From assembly GCF_000379125.1 (NCBI RefSeq), contig NZ_KB900627.1, positions 448,703-512,702 of the forward strand: 64,000 nucleotides of DNA. The letters are read 5' to 3'. Source of the stretch: Methylosinus sp. LW4. Lineage in GTDB: Bacteria > Pseudomonadota > Alphaproteobacteria > Rhizobiales > Beijerinckiaceae. Under the pieces are notes generated by a model that worked only from the letters and a program-made list of their open reading frames with translations, searched no databases and was not told the origin of the DNA. The stretch's first letter is position 1. Every line of letters starts with the position of its first letter. This document shows, in pieces, positions 45,285 to 55,500 of this stretch. The translations under genes were made by a program, and so were the position numbers.

Positions 45285-46411
45285 CGGAACACCTTCACCG
45301 GATCGATCGTCATCACCTTGCCGATCGAGCCGATCGAGGCGGCGACGCACATCAGCATTGTCGCCACGACGATGCCGAAGGCGAGCCAGAGCGGCACCTC
45401 CGGCGCGGAGCTGAGATTGCGGGTGAAGATCACGACGACGCCGATGACGCCGAGGCCGATCGCCGCGCCGAACACGCCGCCGAGCACGGCCTGCTGCACG
45501 ATGATGCGGTAGAGATAGGAGCGCGGGCCGCCCATGGCGCGAATGACGGCGTATTCCGGCAGGCGGTCCATCGTGCTGGCGTAGAGAGTCTGCGCGACGA
45601 TGACGACGCCGACGAGCAGCGCCAGCAGAGTGGAGCTGACCAGCGTGATGCCGGCGCCGGTGGTCACGAGCCAATAATATTGGCTGCGCCAGGCGAGCTG
45701 TCCCGCCGTCAGCACCTCGACCTCCGACATGCGCGCGGCGAGCGCCTCGGCCACGGCCTCCGGTCTATAGCCCTCGGCGACGCGCACCAGCACATAGGCG
45801 ATGTCATTGTCCGGCGCATAGAAGAAGGATCGCGCCTTGGCGAGCGACATGAACACATAGGGCGCCTGGGTGAAGGTCCTTATGCCGTCCGTGAAGCCGA
45901 CCACGCGAATTCTGTGGCTGTTGATCTCGACCGTCTCGCCGAGCGTGCGAATGCCGAGCTTATCGGCATAGAGGCGATCGATCACCGCGCCGTCCGGCTC
46001 CGCCAGCGCCTCTTTCGCGCTCGGCCCCTCGACCATGGCGAAGGGCAGGCCCATGGTCGAATCGGGATCGATGCCGATGACGATGACGATCTGCCGAACG
46101 CCGTCCGGGCGCTTCAGAAAGCCGAAGTGGAGCATATAGGGCTCGGCCGCCGCGACGCCCTCCACCGACAGCGCCTGAAAGCGCCGCCGCTCCTGCAGAG
46201 GCGTCGCGAGATCGACGCTGGGCACGCCTTCCGCCGTGATCCAGAGATCGGCGCCGGCGTGATCGACGACGGTCGAGATCGTATGAACGAAATTCAGCAG
46301 CATTCCGAGCTGAATGCCCATCAATATCGTGGAGAAGGCGATGCCGGTGAGCGTGATGGCGAAGCGGATGCGATCATGGACGAGATTTCGCCATGCGATG
46401 AGCAAGGTCAT
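45281..46411 (-). CDS. DevC-like ABC transporter permease
   Basis: A 376-residue inner-membrane permease of the MacB/FtsX type. It has one N-terminal helix (IRFAITLTGIAFSTILMGIQLG, residues 16-37), a large periplasmic region of about 220 residues and three C-terminal helices near 260-360, ending DPVKVFR. The opening AWRNLVHDRIRFAI and early helix match cyanobacterial DevC. ATG 46411 is chosen; a GTG at 46486 is possible. It is 140 bases after the dehydratase-transferase gene, with a hairpin between. Confidence 0.92.
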   Translation of the reverse strand: MTLLIAWRNLVHDRIRFAITLTGIAFSTILMGIQLGMLLNFVHTISTVVDHAGADLWITAEGVPSVDLATPLQERRRFQALSVEGVAAAEPYMLHFGFLKRPDGVRQIVIVIGIDPDSTMGLPFAMVEGPSAKEALAEPDGAVIDRLYADKLGIRTLGETVEINSHRIRVVGFTDGIRTFTQAPYVFMSLAKARSFFYAPDNDIAYVLVRVAEGYRPEAVAEALAARMSEVEVLTAGQLAWRSQYYWLVTTGAGITLVSSTLLALLVGVVIVAQTLYASTMDRLPEYAVIRAMGGPRSYLYRIIVQQAVLGGVFGAAIGLGVIGVVVIFTRNLSSAPEVPLWLAFGIVVATMLMCVAASIGSIGKVMTIDPVKVFR

Positions 46412-46540
46412 CCGCGCGCCTTTCGACGCGGCGGCCGAGACGCTCTCGGCGCGGCTTTTCAGCGCGTATAGGGTATCGCCGGACACAAGGACCCTTTCCA
46501 CCTCGCCGCCAGCCGCCCCGCGGGGGACATTGCGGCGCCC

Positions 46541-46579
46541 TCGGAAAATACTCAAGCCGAGGCGCATTCCGCGCCTCGG
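46541..46579 (-). other. Hairpin at the end of the dehydratase-transferase gene
   Basis: Arms CCGAGGCGC (46557-46565) and GCGCCTCGG (46571-46579) form a 9-base stem with a 5-base loop. On the minus strand a short TATTTT follows near 46544-46549. It may reduce transcription of the exporter genes relative to the biosynthetic genes. Confidence 0.45.
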
Positions 46580-48276
46580 GGCGGAAGAGGAACGTCCTCC
46601 GTCACACAAGCTATTATAAAGCCATTGCTTTCTATAGTCTCGACAGCATAGGCGGACATGGTTTCCCGATCCTGGATTCGAATGCTCCCCTGTGGCGAAA
46701 AATCGACCGCTTCGAGCGATTTCAGCCTTCCGTCGACGCCGGAGCCGAGCAGCTTTCCCACCGCCTCCTTGGCTCCCCAGAGCCGGGTGATCCATTCGGC
46801 GCGACGGGACGCTGCGAGCGCCTTCACCTTCTCGCGCTCGTCAGGGCCGGCGACGGCGGCGAGAAATCCATCGTCCCGATCGGCGATCCGCTCTATGTCG
46901 ACGCCGACGCGCCCGCTATGGGCGGCGGCGATCGCCCGATCCTCGCAATGGGCGATGCTGACATGGGGCAGGGCCTCGCGCCCGTCCGCGCCGGCGACAT
47001 AGGGGCGGCCGGCCGGGTCGGATCGGAGGAGGATCGCGGCCGGATGCGCCATTTCGGCCCCCGTGCGGTCGCTGATCCAGCGTCGGACGCAATCCTTGGC
47101 GACCGTGCGGCCGAGCAGCCATTGGCGCTGGCGCGCCGGAAAGCGGGTGTGGCTCTCATAGACGGCGGCTTCCTCGAGGCCGAGACAATCGCGCGCGAGC
47201 ATTCGCGGATCGAATTTGCCGAGATCGGGCTCGGCGAGGTGGAGGACCAGCGGGCCGTCGGCCGTGTTCCCGACCGGCGCGGGCCGGCCGAGCAGAAATT
47301 GTCCGGGCGCGCGGCGGTAATCGACGAGCCGCCGCTCCCATTGGAATTTCCAGCAGCGCAAATCCGCGATACGCATCCAGACGCCGCCTTCGCCATCCTC
47401 CACCTCGACATCGGCGTGAATGGTCTTGCCGTCGGTCTTGCGCAGCTCGATGCGCACGGGGACGAGCGATCCCGCGGGCGGCGTCGGCCGATAGAGCTCG
47501 AGCTTGCCGAGCCCCACGGGAAACGCATAGCGATCCCGCTGCATCGCATGGACGCCCACCATCTGGCAGATAGCGTCGAGCACGCAGGGCTGCAGCAGCA
47601 GCTGAGGCTCCGTTGTGGAGCGAAACAGGCCGGCGGGCGAGGGGATGCGCAAATGGCCGGCGATGCGCCGATCCTCGACGAAAACCTCGCCGAAGAGGCA
47701 GCGGAAGGCCGGCCCATGGAACAAATGACGCTCGGCGTAGAGGTGCGCGGCGTCGATCCTGAGCGCGGTCCCTGCGTCGAGCGCGTCGAAATCCGGGAAC
47801 AGCTCCAACAGATAGTAGCGGCCGAACAGCAGCGTCGCCTCGATCGACGGCCCGCTCTGGCCTTCGGCGCGAATGGCGGCGCGCACGAATGTAGCCTCGC
47901 GCTGCGGATCATAGCGGTCGAGACGCGCTTCGATCGTCAAAATTGCGGACTCGGCGTCGACGAGATCGATCCATCTCGTCGCCTTTATCTCCTCGACGCC
48001 GATGAGCCCCTGTCCCGGAACGACACAGGCCGCGACCTCCGCCATCGCCTCTATGCTCATCGTCATCGGCAGCACGGGCAGACAGGCCGAGAGCGGCTTG
48101 ACGCCGGGCGCGTGAACAAAGGCGTGGTCGGCGAGATAGAGGTCCTCGTCGAGATGCAGGACGCGCTCGACGAGGACGCTCTCGCCTTGCGTCGCGGCGA
48201 TGACGCGGCCGACGAAAGGCAGCGCGCCGCCGCGTCTCGACACGATCCGATCCCGAGCTTCGAGCACGGCGTCCAT
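46552..48276 (-). CDS. Polyketide dehydratase fused to a 4'-phosphopantetheinyl transferase
   Basis: This 574-residue protein has two functions. Residues 1-320 form a double-hotdog dehydratase like those in enediyne and PUFA-type synthases (LADHAF with His51, LPVLPMTMSIEAMAE, and LDAICQ with Asp234). Residues about 380-560 form a Sfp-like transferase with GVDIERI (458-464) and WGAKEAVGK (500-508), which would load carrier proteins with phosphopantetheine. It lies 11 bases after the type III PKS gene. It should act in trans on the large synthase, which lacks a dehydratase, and could also prime the other PKS/NRPS carrier domains. Confidence 0.92.
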   Translation of the reverse strand: MDAVLEARDRIVSRRGGALPFVGRVIAATQGESVLVERVLHLDEDLYLADHAFVHAPGVKPLSACLPVLPMTMSIEAMAEVAACVVPGQGLIGVEEIKATRWIDLVDAESAILTIEARLDRYDPQREATFVRAAIRAEGQSGPSIEATLLFGRYYLLELFPDFDALDAGTALRIDAAHLYAERHLFHGPAFRCLFGEVFVEDRRIAGHLRIPSPAGLFRSTTEPQLLLQPCVLDAICQMVGVHAMQRDRYAFPVGLGKLELYRPTPPAGSLVPVRIELRKTDGKTIHADVEVEDGEGGVWMRIADLRCWKFQWERRLVDYRRAPGQFLLGRPAPVGNTADGPLVLHLAEPDLGKFDPRMLARDCLGLEEAAVYESHTRFPARQRQWLLGRTVAKDCVRRWISDRTGAEMAHPAAILLRSDPAGRPYVAGADGREALPHVSIAHCEDRAIAAAHSGRVGVDIERIADRDDGFLAAVAGPDEREKVKALAASRRAEWITRLWGAKEAVGKLLGSGVDGRLKSLEAVDFSPQGSIRIQDRETMSAYAVETIESNGFIIACVTEDVPLPPRGAECASA

Positions 48277-48287
48277 GCGATCCGCGC

Positions 48288-49541
48288 TCAGATCTTCTCG
48301 AGCACGAGGCCGGTCGCGGTGAGGCCGGGGCCGAAGCCCAGCGCCACGACATGCGCGCCCGTGGGAATGGAGCGCTCCTCGACGATCGCCTTCAGAATAT
48401 GCGGCACGGTGGCGGAGGACATATTGCCATTCTCGAAGAACACATTCTTGCTCATCGCCACCTGATCGTCGTCGAGCTTCAGCTCGGATTGGATATGCTC
48501 GACGATCTTGGGTCCGCCGGGGTGAATGGCGAAATAGAGCCGGCTGCGCTCGCGCTCGAAATCCAGCCCGGCGCGGCGCAAAAGGTCCTCGACAAAGCCT
48601 TTGACCGCGGCCTTGATGACCACCGGCACCATGATCGACAGGCTCATATGGAAGCGCGTCGGACCCGGCACCCAGGTCATGTCGTCGGCCGAGTCGGGAA
48701 GCAGATGCTCGTTATAGGCGAGCACCTTGAGGCCGGAGAGGCCCTGGCTCCTCAGATAATCCTCGGTGACGGCGGAGTATTTGATGAAGCCGTCCGCGAA
48801 CAGAGTCATGGTGATGATGTTCTGCGCGGTGAGCTCCTCGGCGTCGCGATGCGCGGAGAGAATCTCCGTATGCACGATATCGACGCGCTCCTTCGGCGGC
48901 GTGACGCCCATATGGGAGGAGGCGAGAAAGCCATGCGCCATGCGTATGGCCGGAAAGGCGCCGTAGCAGCCCATATGATAGCTGTGCGTGACGGTCGTGC
49001 GCAGCCAGCCCTTTTTCGCGGTCATGCGCTCGACCGGGCTCGGCGCGAGATAGCCCGAGCAGGTGACATGGATGAGATCGTCCGGCGCCTCGAAAACATC
49101 GGCGTATAGTTTCTCGAGGCAATCATCCGCGACATGCGCGTAGCTCTCGTGCCGCGCCTTCAAATCCTTCGGATTGAGATCGCGGTAATTGTCGAAGAGC
49201 CGCATATATTCTTCTTCCGGCTCGGCGACGGAGAATTCGCCGTCGGCGAAGACGATATCCTTCAGGCGCGGAAAAAAGACGAGCTGGCGCGCTTTCACGA
49301 CCGAGGGAGACAGTCCGTAATTGGAAAATTTCTGCCTGATCTCCTGATGCTTGGCGAAGAACGCCTCTTTGTCGGTCAGACCGTTGCGCGAGCAGAAGGC
49401 GCGCGCGAATCCATAGGCGCTGAGCTCCAGCGTCAGACCTTGCGGCGTCGGATCGGCCATGCGCACCGGAACGAAATCGGTGAGGCAGCAAGCATTTTTG
49501 ACGCTGGCGCGCGTAAGGCGCTCGGTAAGTGCGAAAGACAT
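48288..49541 (-). CDS. Type III polyketide synthase (chalcone/stilbene synthase family)
   Basis: A 417-residue homodimeric ketosynthase-like enzyme that extends an acyl starter with malonyl-CoA and may cyclise it, for example to a resorcinol or pyrone. The catalytic triad is visible: Cys192 in HMGCYGAFPA, His340 in AIHPGGPKI and Asn373 in NGNMSSAT. A ribosome site GAGGGGG precedes ATG 49541. It lies 38 bases after the large synthase and 11 before the dehydratase-transferase, in one operon. This pairing recalls Azotobacter ArsA-D, where a fatty-acid synthase feeds a type III PKS. Starter length is unknown. Confidence 0.9.
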   Translation of the reverse strand: MSFALTERLTRASVKNACCLTDFVPVRMADPTPQGLTLELSAYGFARAFCSRNGLTDKEAFFAKHQEIRQKFSNYGLSPSVVKARQLVFFPRLKDIVFADGEFSVAEPEEEYMRLFDNYRDLNPKDLKARHESYAHVADDCLEKLYADVFEAPDDLIHVTCSGYLAPSPVERMTAKKGWLRTTVTHSYHMGCYGAFPAIRMAHGFLASSHMGVTPPKERVDIVHTEILSAHRDAEELTAQNIITMTLFADGFIKYSAVTEDYLRSQGLSGLKVLAYNEHLLPDSADDMTWVPGPTRFHMSLSIMVPVVIKAAVKGFVEDLLRRAGLDFERERSRLYFAIHPGGPKIVEHIQSELKLDDDQVAMSKNVFFENGNMSSATVPHILKAIVEERSIPTGAHVVALGFGPGLTATGLVLEKI

Positions 49542-49579
49542 TTTTTAAACCCCCTCTTCGACCCGCCCGTTTCGACGCC

Positions 49580-52500
49580 TCATTGGCGCAGCGCCAATTG
49601 CGCAATTCTCTGCATGCTCGCCGCGACGACGATCTCTGGATTTCCGGTCGCGCCGCGCGCCAGCTCGTCCAGGCATTCCTGCCGTCCCTGCTCGATCTCG
49701 AGCGTGCGAATGTCCTTGGATTCGTAGAGCCGGCGCAATTCGTCCGTGACCATGCCCCCGTTCCACGGCCCCCAATTGATCGCGACGACATGCGTCTTGG
49801 GCCATTCGAGGCTCAGCCGCGAGGCGAGCTTGTTCAGCACCTCATTGGCCGCGCTATAATCGCTCTGGCCGGCGTTACCGAAACGCCCCGCGATCGACGA
49901 GAAGAACAGCAGGAAGCGTAGCGCTTCGGGACGCAGCTTCTCGATCAGCGTGAAGGCCGGCGTCGCCTTGGTCGCGAAGACGCGATCGAAAGAGTCGAGC
50001 GTCTTGTCGCGAATGAGGCGATCGTCCAGCACGCCGGCGCCATGCAGCACGCCGTCTATGCGGCCGAAGCGCGCATACACATCATCGATGAGCCGGCCGA
50101 AAGCGTCGGCGTCGGTGATGTCGAGCGAATGATATTCGACGCGCGCGCCGGCCGCCGTCATCGCCTCGAGATTGGCGAGGATCCGGCGATCCTTCAGCAT
50201 GCGCTTCCATTCGCGCTCGATCTCGACGGGCTTCACCTTCGGATTTTCGCCGCGCAGCCTGCCGATCAGAAATTCTTTCAGCTCGCTCGCGGAAAGTCGC
50301 CTTGTCTCCTCGGGCTCCGCCGCCGGCGCGGGGCTGCGCCCGACGAGGACGAGCCGCGGACGATAGGCGGAGGCGACCGCTCTCGCTATATCGGCGGTGA
50401 TGCCATAGGCGCCGCCGGTCGCGAGCACGACGGCCTCGGGATCGAGACGCAGGCTCTCGATCTCGGCCGTCGCGGCGCTCGCCCGGCCGAGATCGAGCGT
50501 CCAGCGCCCGTCCTCGGTGAGGCCGATCTCGAGCGGCGCGGCGCGCAGGCCGGCCTCGATCATCAGCTCGCGCGCGATCACATCCTCCGCGAGCCGCGGA
50601 TCGACGTCGATGCAGCGCACGCGCAAATCCCGCCATTCCTGCGCGGCGGATTTGGCGACGCCGAGCGAGCCCGCCGCGGCGGCCGAAAACCTTTGCTGTC
50701 GACGCAGGCCGAATTGGCCGTCGAGCGCGGTCACATTGACGAGCCAGCCGCCGCCGCGGCCGGCGCTGTCCTTCAAATCGCCTTCGAAAGTCTTGAGCAG
50801 CTGAAACAGATTGCGCGCGCAGGCGAGTCGGCGCCGATCCTCGGCGCCCTCGCCGTCGAGCCCGGCGAGGTTGAACAGTGCGCCGACGCGATAGCGGCCT
50901 TCGGCGAGACGCGTCGCCAGCGCCTTCACTCCTTCAGGATCGGCGAAGTCGATCGTCATCGCATCCGTCGCGAGCGGCGCCGTCTGGTCGCCCGGCAGCA
51001 CGCGCCAAACCTGATAGCCGCGCGCCTTCAGCGCCGAGTCGAGCGCCGTGGCGATCGGCGTCGCCTCGCCGACGATGAGGATCATGCGCTCATAAGGATA
51101 GCCGTCCATCTCCGACGCCCGCGCGGCGCGCGGCGCGGGGAGGGGGGCGAGCACATAGCGAAGCGTTTCTTTAGAACCCACTGTCTCACTATTGGACTCC
51201 ACCGTCCCCAGCGGGGACAGAGACGACGGAGCCTGAGATTTTTTTGCCGGTTCGGCTCCTTCCGCTTCCGCGCGGCGCGCATGCAGGCCGTCATACCATT
51301 CGACGACGGCGTTCAATGTCTTGAGCCCTGCGAGCTCGTCGAAGATCGCTTCTTCGTCGCGCCCCTCCATGAAGGGGAAGCGATCCTTGAGCTGGTTGAA
51401 AATCTCGATCCGCTTGATGGAGTCGACGCCGAGATCGGCCTCCATATGGGCGTCGAGATCGAGCATTTCCTCCGAATAGCCAGTGCGCTCGATCATTGTG
51501 GCGAGAAGCTCGGCCTTGAATTGCGCGGTCGGCGGCATTTCGATCGATGCGCCCTCGGCTTTCGGGGCCGTGGCGCCATTGGCGTGCGCCGGCGCTTTTG
51601 CAATGGGCGCAGCCGCCGCGCCATTGGCGGCCGCGAGAATCGCCTCCGGCAGCACAGGAACCGGCACGCTCGGCGTCAGCAGACGTTGCGGCGCCGGCGC
51701 GACGGGTTCGAGGCGCTGCGGCGCCTCGAACCGGGCCGGCTCTGGCGCAGGCTCGTCGTAAGAGGCCGTCTCGGCGCCGGCGAGGAGCCGCTCCTGCAGC
51801 GCGATGAAACGCTGCAGCGTCACCTGCTGCTCGCGCTGCAATTCGATGAGCTGCGTCAATTCACTGCGCATCTGCGCCATCGTCGGCGGCGAGCCTCGCG
51901 GACTCGCCGCGGCCGGCGCGGGCTCGCCGGCTTTCGGCTCTTTGTCGCTCACCATTTCTCTCCTTCGATACGGGATCGGCGTCGCTGCGACGCCATTCGA
52001 TTCGATGGGCTTTCGAGGTCCGCTCGCGCCATTGACGGCGACGGGCGCGGGCGGCTTCTCGCTCGGAATGCGGATCGGCTCGGGCGCCGAGCTTTTCTCG
52101 ACCGCCGTCGACGCCGGAGCACGCCAAGGAACCGCCTTGCCGCCGCTGACGCGCCAGACCGAGGCCGGCGGATCGGCGGCGGCCGCGGCCTCGTCGAGCA
52201 GCGCTTGCAGCCGCAATTCCGCGAAGCCCCGATGACGGAACCATTGCGCCACGTCCACCGGCAGGCCGAGCGTGATCGCCTGGGCGACCAAATGCCCGAA
52301 TTGCAGCCAGCCCGGACGCTCCGGCGCATCGACGGCGAGCGTCACATGCTCGCGCTTGCCGAGAATGCGATCGACGAGGCCGCTCAGAACCATTCCCGGC
52401 CCCGCCTCGATGAAGACGCGCGCGCCCGCCTCATAGAGGCGCTCGATCTCCTCGACGAAGCGCAACGGCTCGGCGATATGGCGCGCCAGCAGCGCCTCTA

Positions 52501-55500
52501 TCTCCCGCGCCTCGCTCGGATAAGGAGCGGCGGTCGTATTGCCGTAGACGGGCAGCTTCGGCGCGGCGAATTCGATCTTCGACAATTCCGCGGCGAGACG
52601 CGCCTGTGCCGGCGCCATTGCGGCGCAATGAAAGGCCGCCGTCACCGGCAGGCGCTTGGCGCGCAGACCCTGCGCGCGGAAGGCTTCGACCGCTCTGTCG
52701 ATTGCAGCGCCGGCGCCGGCGACGATCGTCTGATCGGGCGCGTTGAGATTGGCGATCGCGACCTCGAGGCCGAGTGAATGGATCACTTGCGCGACGCGCG
52801 CCTCGTCGGCGGCGACGGCGGCCATCGTCCCGCCGTCGGCCGCGGCGGCCTCGGCCGAAATCTGGCCGCGAATCTGCGACAGCTTCAGGAGATCGTCGCG
52901 CGAGATCGCGCCGGCGACGCAGAGCGCGACATATTCGCCATAGGAATGGCCGGCGACGAAATCCGGCGCGAGGCCGAATTCGGCGAGAAGATCATAGGCG
53001 GTGAGATCGGCGACGCCGAGCGCCGGCTGCGCGGCGCGCGTGTCGTCGAGCTCCACCTTGCGACGCTCGCGCTCCTCCTCGGAAAAGCTCGGCAGGGGAA
53101 AGATATATTGCGAGAGCCGCTGCGGCAGCGCGCCCGCGAGAGCCTGATCCGCACGCTCGAAGAGGCCGTGACTCGATGGGCGCGACATCACGAGATCGCT
53201 CAGCATGTCGAGCTTCTGCGAGCCTTGCCCGGGGAAGAGCATGCAGACGCCGCCGGCCGGCGCCTCTGCGCCGCGATCATGAAAATAGATCCCTTGCGGC
53301 GCTCTGATCGTGCGCTTGCCCTTGCCTTGGCGCAGGAAGAATTCGAGCTTCGATCGCAGATCCTCGACCGAGGTCGCGACGATCGCCAGACGGCTCACCG
53401 GCTCGCCGGCGGGATGGCGGATCGCCTGCTCGTCGAGATGCAGCGAATAGGCGAGCTGCCCGAGCGAGAGAAGGTCTGGATGGACGAGCCGCTCGAGAAG
53501 GCTCTGCGCGGCGCGCTCGACCTCCGCGCCATCGGCGCGCGTCACCACGATGAGCTCGGCGGCGCGCGGCGTGAAATTCTCGACGTCGCCCGCGCGATAG
53601 CCGCCGTCATATTCCTCGAGGACGGCGTGGAAATTGGTGCCGCCGAAGCCGAAGGCGCTGACGCCGCAGCGCCGCGGCTCGTCCGGCGAACGCGCGAGCC
53701 ATGGCCGCGCGCGCGTGTTCACATAGAAGGGCGTCTGCGAAAAATCGACGCGCGAGCTGGGCTTGTCGACGCCGAGCGTCGGCGGCAGCACACGATGCTT
53801 CAGCGCCAGGGACGCTTTGATGATCGCCGCGAGACCGGCCGTCACCTTGGTGTGGCCGATCATCGATTTGACCGAGCCGACCGCGCAGGACTGGCGCGCC
53901 GCGCCATCCTCGCCGAAGACCTGGGTCATCGACTTGATCTCGCATTTGTCGCCGACGGCCGTGCCGGTGCCATGCGCCTCGATGAGCGCGACGCTCGCCG
54001 GGCTCACGCCGGCTTTCTCATAGGCGCGCTGCAGCGCCAGCGCCTGGCCTCTATTGTCCGGCGCGGTCAGGCTGCGATTGCGGCCGTCGCTCGAGCTGCC
54101 GACGCCCTTGACCACCGCATAGATATGATCGCCGTCTCGCTCCGCGTCCGAGAGGCGTTTCAGCACGATCGCCGCGACGCCTTCGCCGAGCACAATGCCG
54201 TCCGCCGCATCCGAGAAGGGGCGGCACACGCCCGTCGGCGACAGCGCATGAGTCTGGGCGAAGGACATGAAGGCCATGCAGCCATTGGCGCCGTCTATGC
54301 CGCCGACGAGGGCCACATCGGCGTCATGCGACTGCAGCTCGCGAATGCCGGCGTCCAGCGCGGCGAGCGAGGAGGAGCAGGCCGCATCGACAGTGAAATT
54401 GGCGCCGCGCAGATCGAGGCGATTGGAGACGCGGCCCGCCGCCACATTGGCCAGAAAGCCGGGGAAAGAGTCCGGCGTCCATTGCGGCAGCTCCTTGCCA
54501 TGGAGAGAGGAGACGATATGCGCGCGCGTCTCCTCCGAGAGGCCGGCGACTTTCGGCAGATAATGCGAGAGCAGCGTGCGGAAGACATAGAGCGTTCCGA
54601 GCTCGTTCATCGCGCCGCTGGCGAAGATCGTCGCGGTGCGGTCCTTGGGGAAGGGCCGGCGATCGAAGCCGGCGTCGGCCAGCGCTTTCGTGGCGACATG
54701 CAGCGCCAGCAATTGCACCGGCTCGATCGACGGCAGGCTCGCCGGCGGAATGCCATAGGCGGTCGGATCGAAGGCGATCTCGTCGAGGAAGGCGCCCCAT
54801 TTCGAATAGACGCGATCCGGCGCGCGGGCCGTGTCGAAAAAATCGCTCGGACGCCAGCGATCCTCCGAGACCTCGCGGAACATGCAGACGGATTGGACGA
54901 TATTGCGCCAGAAGGCGCGCGCGTCCTTCGCGCCGGGCATGACGCAGGCCATGCCGACGATGGCGATGTCCTCGCCCTTTTGTCGCGCGGCGCGCGCGTT
55001 CGCCGCCTCGGCCGCGACGCGCCGCCTCGCGAGCAGATCGGCGGAGCCGCGCGAAACCTCGTCATGCAGCTCGGCGATGGTGAGCGTGTCGCGACGCAGG
55101 CGCGCGACCTCGCCCATCATATAGAGGCCTTCGCGCCGCTGCGCCTCGACATCCAGCTCGACATAGCCGCCGCTCTCGTCGAGGCCCTTCTGCTCGCCCT
55201 TATGCGCGAGGCCCTTGGATGCGATGCGCAGACGGCCGACATTGAGCAGCTCCAGCGCCACCAATTTCTCCTCGTCCGACTTACCCTCGCGGATGAGGCG
55301 CCGGCGCGTCGCGTCGAACTCGTCGCAGAAGGGCGTCGCGGCGCAGCGCGTGTAGAGGCCGACGCCCGATTGCAGGAGCGCCGTCTCCTCGCAGCGCAGC
55401 GCTTGGTTCTGAAACTCCTCGAGGATCGCGCCGGCGCTCACCGCCTCGCGGGTGAAGAGATAGGCCGTGCCCATCAGCACGCCGATCTTCATGCCGCGCG